From Impatiens glandulifera (lineage: Eukaryota > Streptophyta > Magnoliopsida > Ericales > Balsaminaceae), in NCBI RefSeq assembly GCF_907164915.1, contig NC_061865.1, forward strand, positions 50,255,363-50,319,362: a stretch of 64,000 bases of DNA. The letters are read 5' to 3'. Below the pieces are notes generated by a model. The model ran no database searches, was not told where the DNA came from, and saw nothing but the letters and a program-made list of their open reading frames with translations. Made by a program: the position numbers and the translations under genes. Shown here piece by piece: positions 47,910-60,600 of the stretch (position 1 is its first letter; each line of letters begins with the position of its first letter).

Positions 47910-49241
47910 ATGGGTGTTCAAAAAGATCGAATCAGATTCAACGTAGGAGGCAGGATCTTCGAAACAACCGCCACAACGCTCGCTATCGCCGGCGCTAATT
48001 CATACTTCGCCGCCTACTTCGACGATAATTGGGACCTCCAATCGCAAAACTCCGGCGAACACTTCATTGATCGAAACCCAGATTGCTTCGCCGCCTTCCT
48101 TGACCTTCTCCGAACCGGCGAACTTAACATCCCATCAAACGTCTCCGAAAGACTTCTCTACAGAGAAGCTCTCTTCTACGGTTTACTGGATCACGTCCGC
48201 ACAGCCAAGTGGGATCAATTCGACGGAAATCGTCTCCGTCATTCTGGATCCATTATCGGTCGTGCCGCCGGCGATGGAACAGCCATCCGAGGTGGTCCTG
48301 ACGGCGGTTGTTGCGTTGCCCATGGAAGTATGGTTCATGTCTATGATTGGACAATGGAAGAAAACCCATCAATCAATCTCGATTACCAAAGAATCAACGA
48401 TATCGGATGGATCGATTCACAGACGATCGCGGTTGCAGCCTGCGAGCGCTTGGGCCGGAGCGGCGACGGTGGAATGGGTATTTTCAGTGCGAAAACAGGG
48501 GAGCTCCGGCATAAGTTTCAAGTCAGACATGGAGAAGATGTGAAAAGTTATACAGCAGGAGCGATGAGCTTTAATTCAGATGATAAGATATTCTGTAGTT
48601 GTAAAGGAAGATCAAATGAATATGGAATCGGAGTTTGGGATCAGATCACCGGAAAACAGATTGATTTTTACTATGAACCGATGGGTTGGTCACTTGGTGA
48701 AGCAGATAGATTACAATGGCTAAATGGAACAAATTGTTTGTTATCAGCAACCTTATACCCAAGAAAGGACAACTGTTACATTAGTCTTCTCGATTTTCGA
48801 GACAAGAATAGTATGGCCCTTTGCTGGTCGGACGCCGGAGCTCCGGTGACTGATGAGAGGCGGGTCAGGGATGCAATTGGAATGTGTGAGACTGGTTCCA
48901 TCTGTGTTGTGAACGAGTATGAAGAATTAGGGTTTATGGATCTTAGGAATCCAGGGGCTAATGTGAGATGGTGCTCGAGAAGTAGGTTAATAACGAAAGG
49001 GAAAATGTCCGATGAACCGTGTGTGCCCAAATTGGCTTTGCATCAAGGTCAATTGTTTTCGTCTATGAATGATAGTATTTCGGTGTTTTCGGGTCCGGAT
49101 TGGGTGCTCACGTCTAGAGCCCGAAGGGGTTTTGGAGGTTCGATATGTGATTTCTCGATAGGGGGTGATCGACTTTTCGCACTTCATAGTGATGAAAATG
49201 TGTTTGATGTATGGGAGACTCCACGGGCTCCTCTTCTATGA
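47910..49241 (+). CDS. BTB/POZ (KCTD-type, T1-like) protein with YVTN/WD40-like C-terminal region
   Basis: A single-exon gene of 443 residues. ATG at 47910 lies in good context (CGCCATGG). The frame is open upstream without an ATG, so this is the first possible start. Residues 7-97 (RIRFNVGGRIFETT..., FIDRNPDCFAAFLDLLRTG, LLYREALFYGL) form a T1/KCTD-type BTB domain, used for oligomerisation and often for docking to Cullin3 ubiquitin ligases. Residues about 130-440 look like a beta-propeller of degenerate WD40/YVTN repeats (DIGWIDSQTIAVAAC..., GIGVWDQITGKQ..., ISVFSGPDWVLTS, ending VFDVWETPRAPLL). This is the layout of Arabidopsis At2g24240 and At4g30940. It is intact. G/C content is clearly above the surroundings. 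Substrate unknown. Confidence 0.93.
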   Translation: MGVQKDRIRFNVGGRIFETTATTLAIAGANSYFAAYFDDNWDLQSQNSGEHFIDRNPDCFAAFLDLLRTGELNIPSNVSERLLYREALFYGLLDHVRTAKWDQFDGNRLRHSGSIIGRAAGDGTAIRGGPDGGCCVAHGSMVHVYDWTMEENPSINLDYQRINDIGWIDSQTIAVAACERLGRSGDGGMGIFSAKTGELRHKFQVRHGEDVKSYTAGAMSFNSDDKIFCSCKGRSNEYGIGVWDQITGKQIDFYYEPMGWSLGEADRLQWLNGTNCLLSATLYPRKDNCYISLLDFRDKNSMALCWSDAGAPVTDERRVRDAIGMCETGSICVVNEYEELGFMDLRNPGANVRWCSRSRLITKGKMSDEPCVPKLALHQGQLFSSMNDSISVFSGPDWVLTSRARRGFGGSICDFSIGGDRLFALHSDENVFDVWETPRAPLL

Positions 49242-49299
49242 CCCAATATGGTTTTGGTTATGGTTTTCTTATAAGAAGATAAGATAGGAATTTCAATTT

Positions 49300-51150
49300 T
49301 ATACATTGAATAGGGATGTGATATTTAAATCTAAAACTAGAATTACAATAGAGGATGTGATAGTCTAATCTTTTGTGTTAGAAAATGTTTTATTAACATC
49401 ATACATTTAGACTGTTTGGTATTGTTGGGTTGTAAGTTTGTATGGAATAAGACATATTTGCCCTCTAATTGTTCAAATATATAGTTGATTCAATCTTAGG
49501 TTATTCAAATAGTAAAGTATTCATGTTTTGTTCACCAAATTGATAAGAATACAGAAAAATAAAAAGAATAAATGGTCAAATGAGCTAAACAACAAAGCTA
49601 AATACAAAATCAGATATTGTGATATAAGGTTTTTAATAAAGTTCAAAATGTCTTCAATAGTGTATCATAATTAGATTGAATTATTACTCATATCGAAACA
49701 TAACTCTTATGGTAGGAAACGACAAAATTTATTTTGAAAAAATATACTTAATTCATTTATACAGAAGAGAACTTTGTACAACTTAATCTAAGTCTCTTAT
49801 AACCTCGTAACAAGATATTATTCACTCAAAATGAAAGATATCCTACGGAAAAATTAAAAATTTAGACGTAATTGAACAATAAAATAATATGTAGCAAATT
49901 ATGAGCCAAACACGACAAATATGATATCCACTTATATTGAAATCTTCCATGATCTTGAGTCATATACAATCTGGTTTGTGAGAATTCTACTCTAGATCCA
50001 TTCAAAACAAAAGAGTACAAACTATTTAAGTTGTAAAAACCAGGTCTTTCATTTGCAAATACCTCAACAATAATGTTTGGAAATTTGTTAAAAGTCAATT
50101 AAATCACATCACCAACCTTATAAAATGAGAAGAAAATATTGTTTAAAAAAAAAGTCAAATTCCACATTTTTTTAGGTGCGACTAATCCCCGAAAGTTAGA
50201 TCTATAGTTCGCGCGCACACAATAAGATGTATTGCTTGATTATTCGAAATGAAGACTTTAGATAGGAGAATAATTTTAATTTGTACATCCTCATAAGGTC
50301 CCATCTATTTTATCCTTAAGAGATCTTTCACCTTTTACTTTTGATTTTTGAATTTTCTTTTTTTACTTTTTACAAAGTTTATTCCTCACGCCCCTCCTTT
50401 ATGCATAACATGTCTTTCCCATGGTTTAAGTGAGATTCTCATATAATTGGCCCATTTGAAATATCTTTAGATCTAAATTCAAGTTTGAGTTCAGATGAAA
50501 AATATAATAAAATTTATAAATATATATAATAAAATTAATTTTAAAATATATGATTTAATTAAAATTAATATTAAAAAAAATGTTTACAATTGTTTTTTGT
50601 TGAAACCAAAATCAAGCAGTACATATGAAAAATAAATGTGTGAGAGAAAAGAGAGATGTTGCTAGGAACTTGTTTCATGTTGTGGGTCATTGGATTTAAA
50701 AAAAAATTGTTCTTATATATTTAAAATTTATAAATTAAAGTGAGTGTATTTATAAATGAGTGTATTTAAATATAATAGTGAGTTTTTAATAAATAAAAAA
50801 CCAAAATTAAAGGAGCTTTTATACAAAGCTGGTGAGGAATAAGATATTGTGGTAGTTCAATTTATTTGGGGGTAAAAGTGGTTAACTTCAAATGCACTTA
50901 ATTATAAACCACAACCATAAAGCTCACTTGCCCTACCTAATCACAAATATTGTTTTCTCTTTTGAAACAAATTTCAATTTTATTAAATTTAACCAAAAAC
51001 ACTAAAAAAAATCAAATAAACTAGTACACAAAAAATTAATTTGATGCCAAATTTATTATAAAATTATAAATATACACTGAATTACCTCACACATATTTTA
51101 TCAAACAAATCAATAATATCATAGGAGTTTCAAGATAGAAAACACAATAA
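49300..51150. other. Intergenic stretch after the BTB gene
   Basis: Nothing firm was seen. A minus-strand open frame at 49862-50098 has no ATG at its start and no recognised domain, although its composition is less A/T-biased than its surroundings and it could be a TE scrap. Confidence 0.4.
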
Positions 51151-51169
51151 ATTAATTTAAGTCATAACG

Positions 51170-51385
51170 GAGAAACTCATAACTTAATGGTAGAGCATAT
51201 AAACTCAACCGAGATCCTCTATTACGAAACCGTTCATATGCTCTCTCACATGGAGGGGTAAAATTGTAATAGATTTATTTATTTATTTTTAATCATTACC
51301 CTTCCCTGTGTGAGCCCATGACAATTTCATTACAGAGGATCCCGACTAGCATAAACTCATGTTGATAAGTCATGAGTTTGAATCT
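51170..51385 (+). repeat. tRNA-like (SINE-type) relic interrupted by a MITE
   Basis: With the 143-bp insertion removed, the flanks read ACTTAATGGTAGAGCAT (A-box-like, 51182-51198) and ATGAGTTTGAATCTT (B-box-like) at a tRNA-like distance. This suggests a decayed tRNA gene or tRNA-derived SINE. The fold is not convincing enough to name an isotype. Confidence 0.3.
51208..51350. mobile_element. Mutator-type MITE, 143 bp
   Basis: It is flanked by a perfect 9-bp target duplication ATAAACTCA (51199-51207 and 51351-51359). The inverted ends CGAGATCCTCTATTACGAAA and TTTCATTACAGAGGATCCCG pair over about 45 bp with mismatches. A 9-bp duplication points to the Mutator superfamily. No coding capacity. 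Confidence 0.7.
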
Positions 51386-53540
51386 TTATATTTTTATCCC
51401 TATTTTTAATCATTTCAAAACGATTAACCAAAATTTTATATTGTAAAGTTAAAGTGGGATTATGATAGATTCAAATCACAAGGCCTTATTATAGATTCAG
51501 ATGGAGGCAGTGAGTGAGTTAGAAGAGCCTGAGAAGACAAAGACAACATCCTTAATTATAGGGAGGGTCTCCTTAATTATAAGGGCATTCTTTATGAGTT
51601 TTGAATGAAACCCATTAATATTAATATAAGTAATAATAAAATATTTACTTTATAATCCAACCTCACCTGCCTGTCTCTGGCGGAGTGAAGATTTTAAATT
51701 CGAATTATTTAAAATTCATTTCAAATAATTAAATATTATAAACCAATGAACAATAAGTTCTAATCTTGTAAGTTGTAATTACTTATTCAAATAAACTTCA
51801 GCAACAGTTATGGTGCTTTACTGACACCTTCCCTATTATAAAATGTTATAGGATCCATCAATTTACAATCTTTTATTTTAGTTTATTGGAGTCTGAAATT
51901 ATAATAATATTTATATTTTTTTATTTATATATAGTCTCGGGTTTATTTGGTATAGATTTATTTGAATTAGTATTGAATTGTTTTTTAAACCAAATTATTA
52001 GTGTTGATTTTTAGAAAGTGAAAATTTTAAAAGTATTAATATATTATGAGAGTTTTGTTTGTAGGGATGAAATGCCTTCAAATAGCCTATAACTTGTTTG
52101 ATATTTGGTTATTTGAGTTTTTTTATTGAGACTTTTGAAAAATATCTGGTTTGTTATTATAATGTTTTTATTTATTAAAAATTTATAAAATAATAGAAAT
52201 ACATTAATTAATAAATTGAATAAATGGTCAAAAATAATAATGTTGATGAACATCCCAACAAAACCTTGGTCATAAAGTTCAACTAAATTGCATCAAAATA
52301 TTACATTAATGAGCGAAAATAGCCAAAAAATTGAGACAAAAAAGAGAGGTTTACAATCGTTTTAAATAAACAGATACTTAACTCTACTTGAACATATGAA
52401 TTTGAGATTCAAGTGTGTTCAATGGAAGTTTTGGTGTTTTTGTGATTTTTTTTTAGAAATAATGTTATAACTTTTTCTAAATATATTTGATATGTTTTTA
52501 ACTTACTTTTACTACCTTCATAAAATTATTGATCAATATAATGATAATTTCTTAAAAACAAATAGAGTTAATATGTAAGTAGTTTGTTTTTTAACATTAT
52601 CTCGAGTAATTATTCCTCACATAACCTAACACTATTAAATCACGGGCAAATCTTTTAAAAATCTAAAAAAACTAGGGATCCATTATCTAAATATCATTTA
52701 TCTCCCTTCCTTAATATACCTAATTAATCCTACAAAAGGCATTAATAGATTGATTGAAATAAATAACTGAAATTTTGAAAAAATCAAACAAACAAGACTT
52801 TGCATCTCATATCTATGATTGTATTTTCCCCATTTATAGAAGATAAGCACAAATAAAGATAAGGAAGGATAAGATAGAATAACAAAATAACAATTCCTAT
52901 CTTTATGAATTAAACTTAAATTAATCCTTTAATTAACATTAATCAAACCACTAGATTATAAATACATGAACTTCTTCAAACCCATTTGTTATAATATATA
53001 ACTAACCTTGACTATTCATATTTCATGTCATGTAACATCATAATCAGCTGCCTATTTATTTAGTTTTATATATCTTTCAAAATGGAAAATTACAAAAAGG
53101 AACAACAGACAACCAATTCCATCATTCTCTAGGGGGCATGTTTGAATAGTTGTATCAAAAGTAGTAGTTTGCACATCACATCACATCCCATATTATAATA
53201 CTTTGATATTTATACTAAGAATAAATAAGCTAAAATTCATTATCACAACATTAATTATATATCCTAAGAATAAAAACGACTTTCTTAATTAACAATACTA
53301 CTTCACAACATTGATTAACACATACATATAGAAGGCATGAAAGGTTCATGAATAAATTTTTCATTTTTTTTTCTTGTGTAGTTTAGGAAGATAAGATACA
53401 TTTCAATTTAATATATTTTTTTTAGTGTAAATCGAAAAATAAATTTTTTTTAAGCAAGACTTTTGTCACTTAAAGATTTTTTAATTGAAAATTATTTAAA
53501 TAATATTAATGGTGGTGGTTTTGAGTTAAATTTTTTTTTT
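51386..53540. other. A/T-rich intergenic stretch
   Basis: No gene, RNA or TE terminus was recognised. Confidence 0.4.
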
Positions 53541-53569
53541 GTTAAAAGATTGAAGTGTATTAATTTAGG

Positions 53570-53900
53570 TTCTCTATGATAGCACTGACAAGGAAACAAA
53601 ATTGCTTAACCCAATTAAATGACAAAGATATAACTTCCGATGATAATCAACAACTTTCTGAGGCTCTAAAGGGAGATTTTCGAACAGAGAAGATTCGAAC
53701 CTATTTTAATTTTCAAGGCCAACCTTCCTGGTTCTATATAAATAGTCATTTCATACTTGGGCTGAAGCAAGAAAAAATCAAATATAAAATATTGTCACCT
53801 TTATCGACGGCTTCATACGTCAACTCAAATGGCCGTTTTCGGAACATAGAAGCTCGAAACTTATTGATAATTTTTGTTTAAGTAATTCTTTTTTTAAATA
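53570..53900 (+). mobile_element. Possible solo LTR fragment
   Basis: TATATAAATAG (53735-53745) is followed 17 bp later by CTGAAGCAAG. The same order is seen after the LTR-B TATA box (CTGAAGCCAAAG). A 101-codon ATG frame (53576-53881) spans it but has no recognisable domain and is probably fortuitous. Confidence 0.3.
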
Positions 53901-54954
53901 TTTTTTTTAATGAATTAAGTGATATAATTGATAAAATAATGAACGATTTGATTTCGAGTATGATTTTTTTTTTAAACCCAACTGGTCTTAAACTAGTTAA
54001 TGGTTACGACAATCCTCTAAATAAACACACTGATTATTGAATCTTTAATATTAGATTTTATTAAGATCTTACATATATATATTTATAAACACGTGCAATT
54101 AAAATTATTACTTAGTTATATAAAACAAATTAATCACATTAAATTAACTTTCTTGATGGATAGACTAACCAATAATTACACAAACTTTCATCACCTAAGT
54201 AGATATCATCAGCCTGTCTAGCCGTTAATTGCATCTATACTTGTTTTTATGGCCCAATTTGGAAAAAAAAAAATTATTTTTTATTTGGATCCAGACAATA
54301 GAAAGAAAATGTTTTCTCCACTAAGTTTAATTTTTAAATATTTGTATTAAAAAAAAAAAAAGAGTGTTTTCATGTGTTATGGGCCTGTATGTTAAAAAAA
54401 GTATAGAGCCCAACTCAAAAGTCCAAGTTTAAGCTCTAAAGTGTCAAGTCAAAATGTTCAGGCCCAATCTGGTCTATTCAGATTTTGTGAGGTGAAGACG
54501 TGAAGTTCGGGCTGGGTCATGGTGATTATCATTTGAGCCGGGCCCTTTTGATCCATTAAAATTAAAAACTAACTGAATTCAAAAAAATTAAACCGTATTT
54601 TCGAACCAATATATTTTCTTGTGAAATAATTTGTTATTTAACAAACAAAGATCAATGTATATCTTGAAAACTTAAATCATAGGCATGCATATAAAGAATT
54701 TTTCTTAAAAAAATAGTATAATGAACATCTTACACCATAAATTACCTAAAATTATGATTAACGATTGACCTTCAAAATTTGAATAGGCTAATGAATGACG
54801 GACGTAAAGCGATATTGTCGGACCAAAGATGGCGACAGAGAGGTGCCGGTAATGGAGATGAGTGATTTTAGACAAGGAAAAATAAGGAGAGCTCCTTACT
54901 AGTAGTAAGACTAGATTGTTGATGAAACTTCATTATAGGAAGATGAGAGTAACT

Positions 54955-55340
54955 TAACTATTCATATATCATCTGATCCAACTTTCATTGAAGTTGTTGA
55001 GAGTATCCATTAGAAGGAGGCAATGCACACTGAAATTTAAGTTATTGAGAAAAAATCATCAAATTTAGTTGAATTTCCTAAAAAAACATCAACATTAATT
55101 GGGTTTACAAGACCAAGATAAATGAGAAGGGGCATAAAACACAATAAAATTAATTTTCATTTTGTTCGTAAATGAGTTGTTCGAAAAATTCTTTTCATTA
55201 ATTATATATCTACTGAAGCTTAGATTACTGATATTCTCATCAAAGTATTATCTTCTTCACGTTTCCCTCTTACGAGGGACAAGCTTACGATTTGAACTCA
55301 CCGTCTCTCGCTTGAAGGGGTGTTAAAGATACTTAGTCAA
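54955..55340 (+). pseudogene. Ty1/copia polyprotein relic
   Basis: Across stops, the first part reads KEAMHTEI-VIEKK...EFPKKTSTLIGF, as at the start of a copia reverse transcriptase. The end reads INFHFVRK, YISTEA-ITDILIKVLSSSRF and RDKLTI, as at the C-terminus of copia RNase H. The middle of the reverse transcriptase and RNase H is deleted. Dead. Confidence 0.65.
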
Positions 55341-55344
55341 CTCA

Positions 55345-56350
55345 AGCTAATTTGCTCAATCAATAAATCAAACTAAATTGTACCTACTTTTTTTGGGTGG
55401 CCTAAAAAAACCCTAATAATTGTCTTCTATAATTTTCATTGTTTTCATGAAATTGACATAATATTATTTTGTACTATTTTATTTGGTAATATTCACCTAC
55501 CTCCTCTCCCTTGATTGTGATCACATGCAATCCTTTTGTATTACCACATGCATGAATACTCCCCTATTATTCATTAGTCTTTATCACTTACATTTACAAC
55601 TTAGCATGAAGCAGACTTGACATGAATGATATAATTGACACTTATGATCATTTCTTAGAACTATAAAGAAACAACTGGTTGAATAATCTAGTACTCATAT
55701 TATATGTAAGATTATATTCCGTGATAATATTTGATGTTGTGTTCAATAATGTTAATTATGTCGTTAATTCTTACAATAAAAATATTAAAATTGAAAATTG
55801 GTTTGGGAGCATATTGGTGGAAAGATTCTTGTCATTTAATGAAATTTTCAATGACAAAAGAAAAATCAGTTAGGATTCTTCAAAACTTTATGATCATGAT
55901 CATTTTTTTTTTTTTCTGAGATTCTAAATGGATGAACACTCTCTATAAACATATAAGAAGAATTTTGCACATTTCAATCTTCCCAATTATACATTTTCTT
56001 TCGGCCATGTATTGTGTGGAGGAATACAATTCAGGTGTCATTGTTCATTTTGTATTCAAATCTCAAAGTCTCTCCCTTTCCCTTCTTTGTGTATGTTTTT
56101 ACCCGAAATATTTTATTTATACAAAAACTTGATAAAATATGTCATATTTATTAAAATATTGAAAAAATAATAACTGAGTAATTTATGTTAGACAAGTGAT
56201 AGGGGAGAGAATTTGAGAGACAAAATGGGGTAGAAAATGATTGTCATAACATCACTAACTGAAAAATGATAAAGGTTATGAAAAATTAATAATAATTTGG
56301 AATAAATTATTTTTATTTATTTTTTAAAATTATAATATATCTACTATTAT

Positions 56351-56402
<52 letters not shown>

Positions 56403-57485
56403 CAATTTATTTAGAATAAATACTGAATAAACTAAATAAATACGAATTAAACTAATTTTAATATTAAACTAAATACAATAAATATTTAGTATTTACTTAG
56501 AATAATTATTAAATAAACTAATAATTAAACTAATAATTAATTTTGTTAGTAAAATAAATGCAGATAACTATTTAATTTATTTTGTATTTATTTAAGAAGT
56601 ATTCTAAATAAATTAAGTGAAAGTATGAATATATAATTTACCATGTTTTTAGTAAAAAAAAAAAGAAGCTATGTCGTAGTGGATTTGTTTTGTTTCGTCT
56701 TTTGGTTGGAAATTAAAAAAGATTGTTTACATATTTTTTCATTTTGACACATATTTATTGAATGAAATGGATTGTCCCAATAAAATAAAAGTTATTTATA
56801 TTAAACGATCAAATAGTTATATATATTTATTTCATTTTAAGTAGTCTAACTCTTTTGAGTCTTTTCCATGCAGTCTCATATATGAATGTTACAATTTTAA
56901 GTCAATCTGAACACCCATGTCATCACTTAGTCAACAATGCAAAATAATGAAAGATTATACACAAAATTTACACATCTTTTTCTTGAAAAATAAAACTTTT
57001 CATTATTAATATATAAAGAAGATATCAACTTTTAAGGATATTTATTAATTTGAAGTATCATTCCATTACATAAGCTTAAATCAACATACGCAACAAGAAA
57101 AAACGAATCAAAAAATTAGGGTTATGGTGAGTTCGAAAAATAGAAAATATATTTTTGATGAACATGAAAAAAAAAATGAAGAAAAGGAATTTGTGGCTAT
57201 AATAAGTAGGATTGTGTTATTTTGATGTTAATTATTTTTAAAAATTATTTATTTATTATAAAATACTATTTGAATATTAAAAAAATAAACACAAGAGATA
57301 AAAAAAAATCATAAATTAAAAAAAATAATCAAATAACCATATTAAATTCACTAAAAATAGATAACTATTATTTATCCACTCATTTTTTAAATAACTCTAA
57401 TAAAAAAATCGTAATATGTCAGCTCTCTCATGTTTCCAACAACTCTTTCCATGACCAAAGCTTTATTTATTTATATAAAAATATA
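55345..57485. other. A/T-rich intergenic stretch
   Basis: It contains a (TA)n microsatellite at about 56356-56402 and poly-A/T runs. No gene seen. Overlapping short frames at 55679-56132 have no domain. Confidence 0.4.
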
Positions 57486-57489
57486 AATA

Positions 57490-57690
57490 CAGGGATAGGG
57501 TTAGGGCTAAGAACTAGACTAGGCTTAGGCTTAGGGAGCTAGGGATAGGGCTATGACTTAGTGCTAGGGCTTAGTATTAGGGATAGGGATATGGCCTAGT
57601 GCTAAGGCTTCAGCTAGCTAAGCTATGGCTTAGTGATAGGGCTTCAGGCTAGACTATGGGCTAGGTGTAGGGCTAGGGTTAGGGCTGGAC
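57490..57690 (+). repeat. Degenerate TAGGG-like G-rich tract
   Basis: Irregular repeats of TAGGGCTTAG, TAGGGATAGGG and CTAGGGTTAGGG with strong strand asymmetry (GGG runs on the plus strand), in DNA that is otherwise very A/T-rich. Perfect plant telomere units (TTTAGGG) are not present in tandem. Confidence 0.75.
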
Positions 57691-60600
57691 TTAACCCCTT
57701 AAAACTTAACATTTTATCAAACATCAAATTAAATGATTTTATCATTTAAATACCAAACTATCTTATAATTTTATCCTCTCTCTCTAAACCATCATTCTCT
57801 CATCTACACTATATTCTCTAAAGTCAAAGGATAAATTAGTCTTCAAAAATTTAAAAACTAATTTTTTTTATAGTTTTTTTACCAAATAAAGGTTTTTAGG
57901 ATAAAACCCAGGTAAAACTCACCGTCGGTCTAGTTTCTTGTTTGATAAATATTTTTAAAAAAAAATTAGGGTTAAAATACCAAAATATATTTACATTATT
58001 ACATATTGATTTTCTTTCTTTTTTTTTATATATTAAAATGCTTATTGTATTAAATGGATTATAGATTATCAAAAAAAAAAAAACTCTCAAATCTCACATG
58101 ATGTCTTTGTTAGTGTTATTCTAATTAACGTGCACTAATATTTGAAAAACAAAGTCCCATTCACAATCTTAAATTCTCGTTCTATATTACATGAATTTGG
58201 TCTTAGCTGACATTGATTGGCTTCAAATTCAATGATGCATGCACTTGCCCATGTTTCCTCTCCCTTTCAATAGGGAATATTTCAAAAAAATCCTTATGAA
58301 AAAAAATGAAAAACAGACAAACAAGTTCCATCAAAATGTTTGAATAATTAATTGTAGTAGCCACCAAGTATAATGTGACATGCTCCTGTTAGAAAAAAAA
58401 ATCATAGATAAGGAATCTCGGATTTCTAACATTAAGTGAAGATATTATGTCATAATTTTGTATATTAGTAGTTTCAAATAATATCCTCGTGATATATCAC
58501 TACTAAATTACGAGTTTTCACTATTACGTCTAATATTAAAATCATGATCTTAAATATTATTAAGTTTCTAGGCTCTATCAATGAACTAACATGTCTTTCA
58601 TATTAGCTCTTCAATTTTTTTTAATTAGTCCTCACAAATTATATATATATTATGATCATAATGTGTATTTTGGATTTTACCCAACTTACATATTGTATTC
58701 AAAAAGATCAAGATATGTACATAAACTATTCCACATTATTTTTAAAGGAGAATAATTGGCTTGTTCAAGCTGTTAGGAAAAGAAATCAAGGCTTTTTGAT
58801 AAAAAAAAATAATAATTATTTGATATTTGGTTACAGATCTCGATTGATCTTCTTTCCAGAAAATAATAAATATAATTGAAATTGTTTGGATAGTCTGAGT
58901 CTGTTTGTCCCTTGGGAGTTTATAATAGTATTCTTTTAAATCAATGAAGGAATCTTTGAGGCCATGAGCAAAATAATGTTCATTTTTCTATCAAATAAAT
59001 ATTTTCTATAACAAGATAATAAGTTCTCCGGACAGCACGGCTCTTATTTTGTTTGTTTATTTGTTAATTATTTCGATGAATTATACGGTTGATTTGTTGT
59101 TGTTTTTTTTTTGCTACAACTTAGATCTTGGTTAATTAATTGATATTTTGTTTAGTAAGATGTTTCTAGTTAATCACGATAATTTTTTCGTACAAATAAT
59201 TAACAATAACAATAGTTAGTGTGGTATTCACTTATGTTGGTAATTCTATTTTGAGTATTTGTTCATCACGAAATCGATTGCTAAGATGTCGACTTAGTTG
59301 TTTTTAGTTTGGCAAGTGAAGAACAATTGAAATTACAACTATATTTTAGATCATGAAATCATTTTCTTACCTTTTTTTTTTTTTTTTTTATTTTTGGAAT
59401 TGATCATTTTCTTACTTGTACAACATTTTACAAGCTTCCACTCATCATTTTTATACTAGTTTGGCACTATTTTTACTATTTTACCACATATATATATATA
59501 TAGTTGAAGAATCTCCACTAGTAGGATAGGCCCTTAAGTGAGACAAGCTAGGCAGGAAAACTACTAAGATTTGAATCTAAGATCTACTATAAATTATTAT
59601 AACATTTAGACCACTAAATTACATTAATTATGTTAAGTATAATACAAAATTATTAATATTTTTAATATAACATAAAATTTAAGAACAATTTTTTTTCATA
59701 TAGCACACTCGAAACTTCAAAGTCAGGCCTGTGAATTTGACCTGAGCTTTCCCAACATTATTTATCAACCATGAGTATTAATGATATTCATTGTATTTAG
59801 GTAAAGATTATTTGATCGTTTCATTAGTAAAAAACAAATGGATTTTGTTTAGAATCACCTAGTTATATTTTATTTGTGATGTATCAATTTTTATAAAAAA
59901 TATTTTACTATTAACTATTATTGGAATATTCATTTATTTGTTTTTTTTTTCAATACTATTTTGATTTGTTTTCAAAATAATACTTCATAAGGTTCTTTTT
60001 ATTTGACAATAACAAGAAATTAGAGTCTTTAGGGTGTTTTTCTGTTTACAATCACAAATATTACAACTTAAATCAATTTTGACCCTTATATTTAATCTGA
60101 ACAATTTGTTAAATAAACAAGACCATTAAATTAAATCAACCACCTTATTAGAATTATACAAAGAGTGACATCAAGTGTTCATAAAAAAAAGTAGCCAATA
60201 ATGTACATTGGCCTTTTAAATTATAACACTCTTTGTTTTTGTATGTGATTTAAACTAAAGTCAATTCAAATAGATCAATATTATAATAATCAATAGCTTT
60301 AAAAAACAATTATTAACTAGTTGATTTATAATTTAAACATATTAGATATGAGCATATTTTAGTCATTTGATCTAAAATAATTTAGACTTGTTTGATGAAG
60401 AGTTTGTTTAATTTTGGATTTATTTTTAAGTAAATGAATTGGTTATGTAAAATATTATATATTGTGGAAGGGTGATTAATATCTAAAATTGACTGTGGAG
60501 TGCAACTAATATAATAATATTCAGTGAATGGTGCCTGAGTTGTTGAAAATTTTAAATTGAACTAATAATATGAATTCCCGATTATTTTACTGTAGATTAT

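Noticed and set aside
53680..53705. tRNA B-box (GGTTCGAATC on the minus strand)
   Set aside because: No A-box or cloverleaf at the right distance.
57490..57690. True telomere array
   Set aside because: Units are irregular and TTTAGGG does not occur in tandem.
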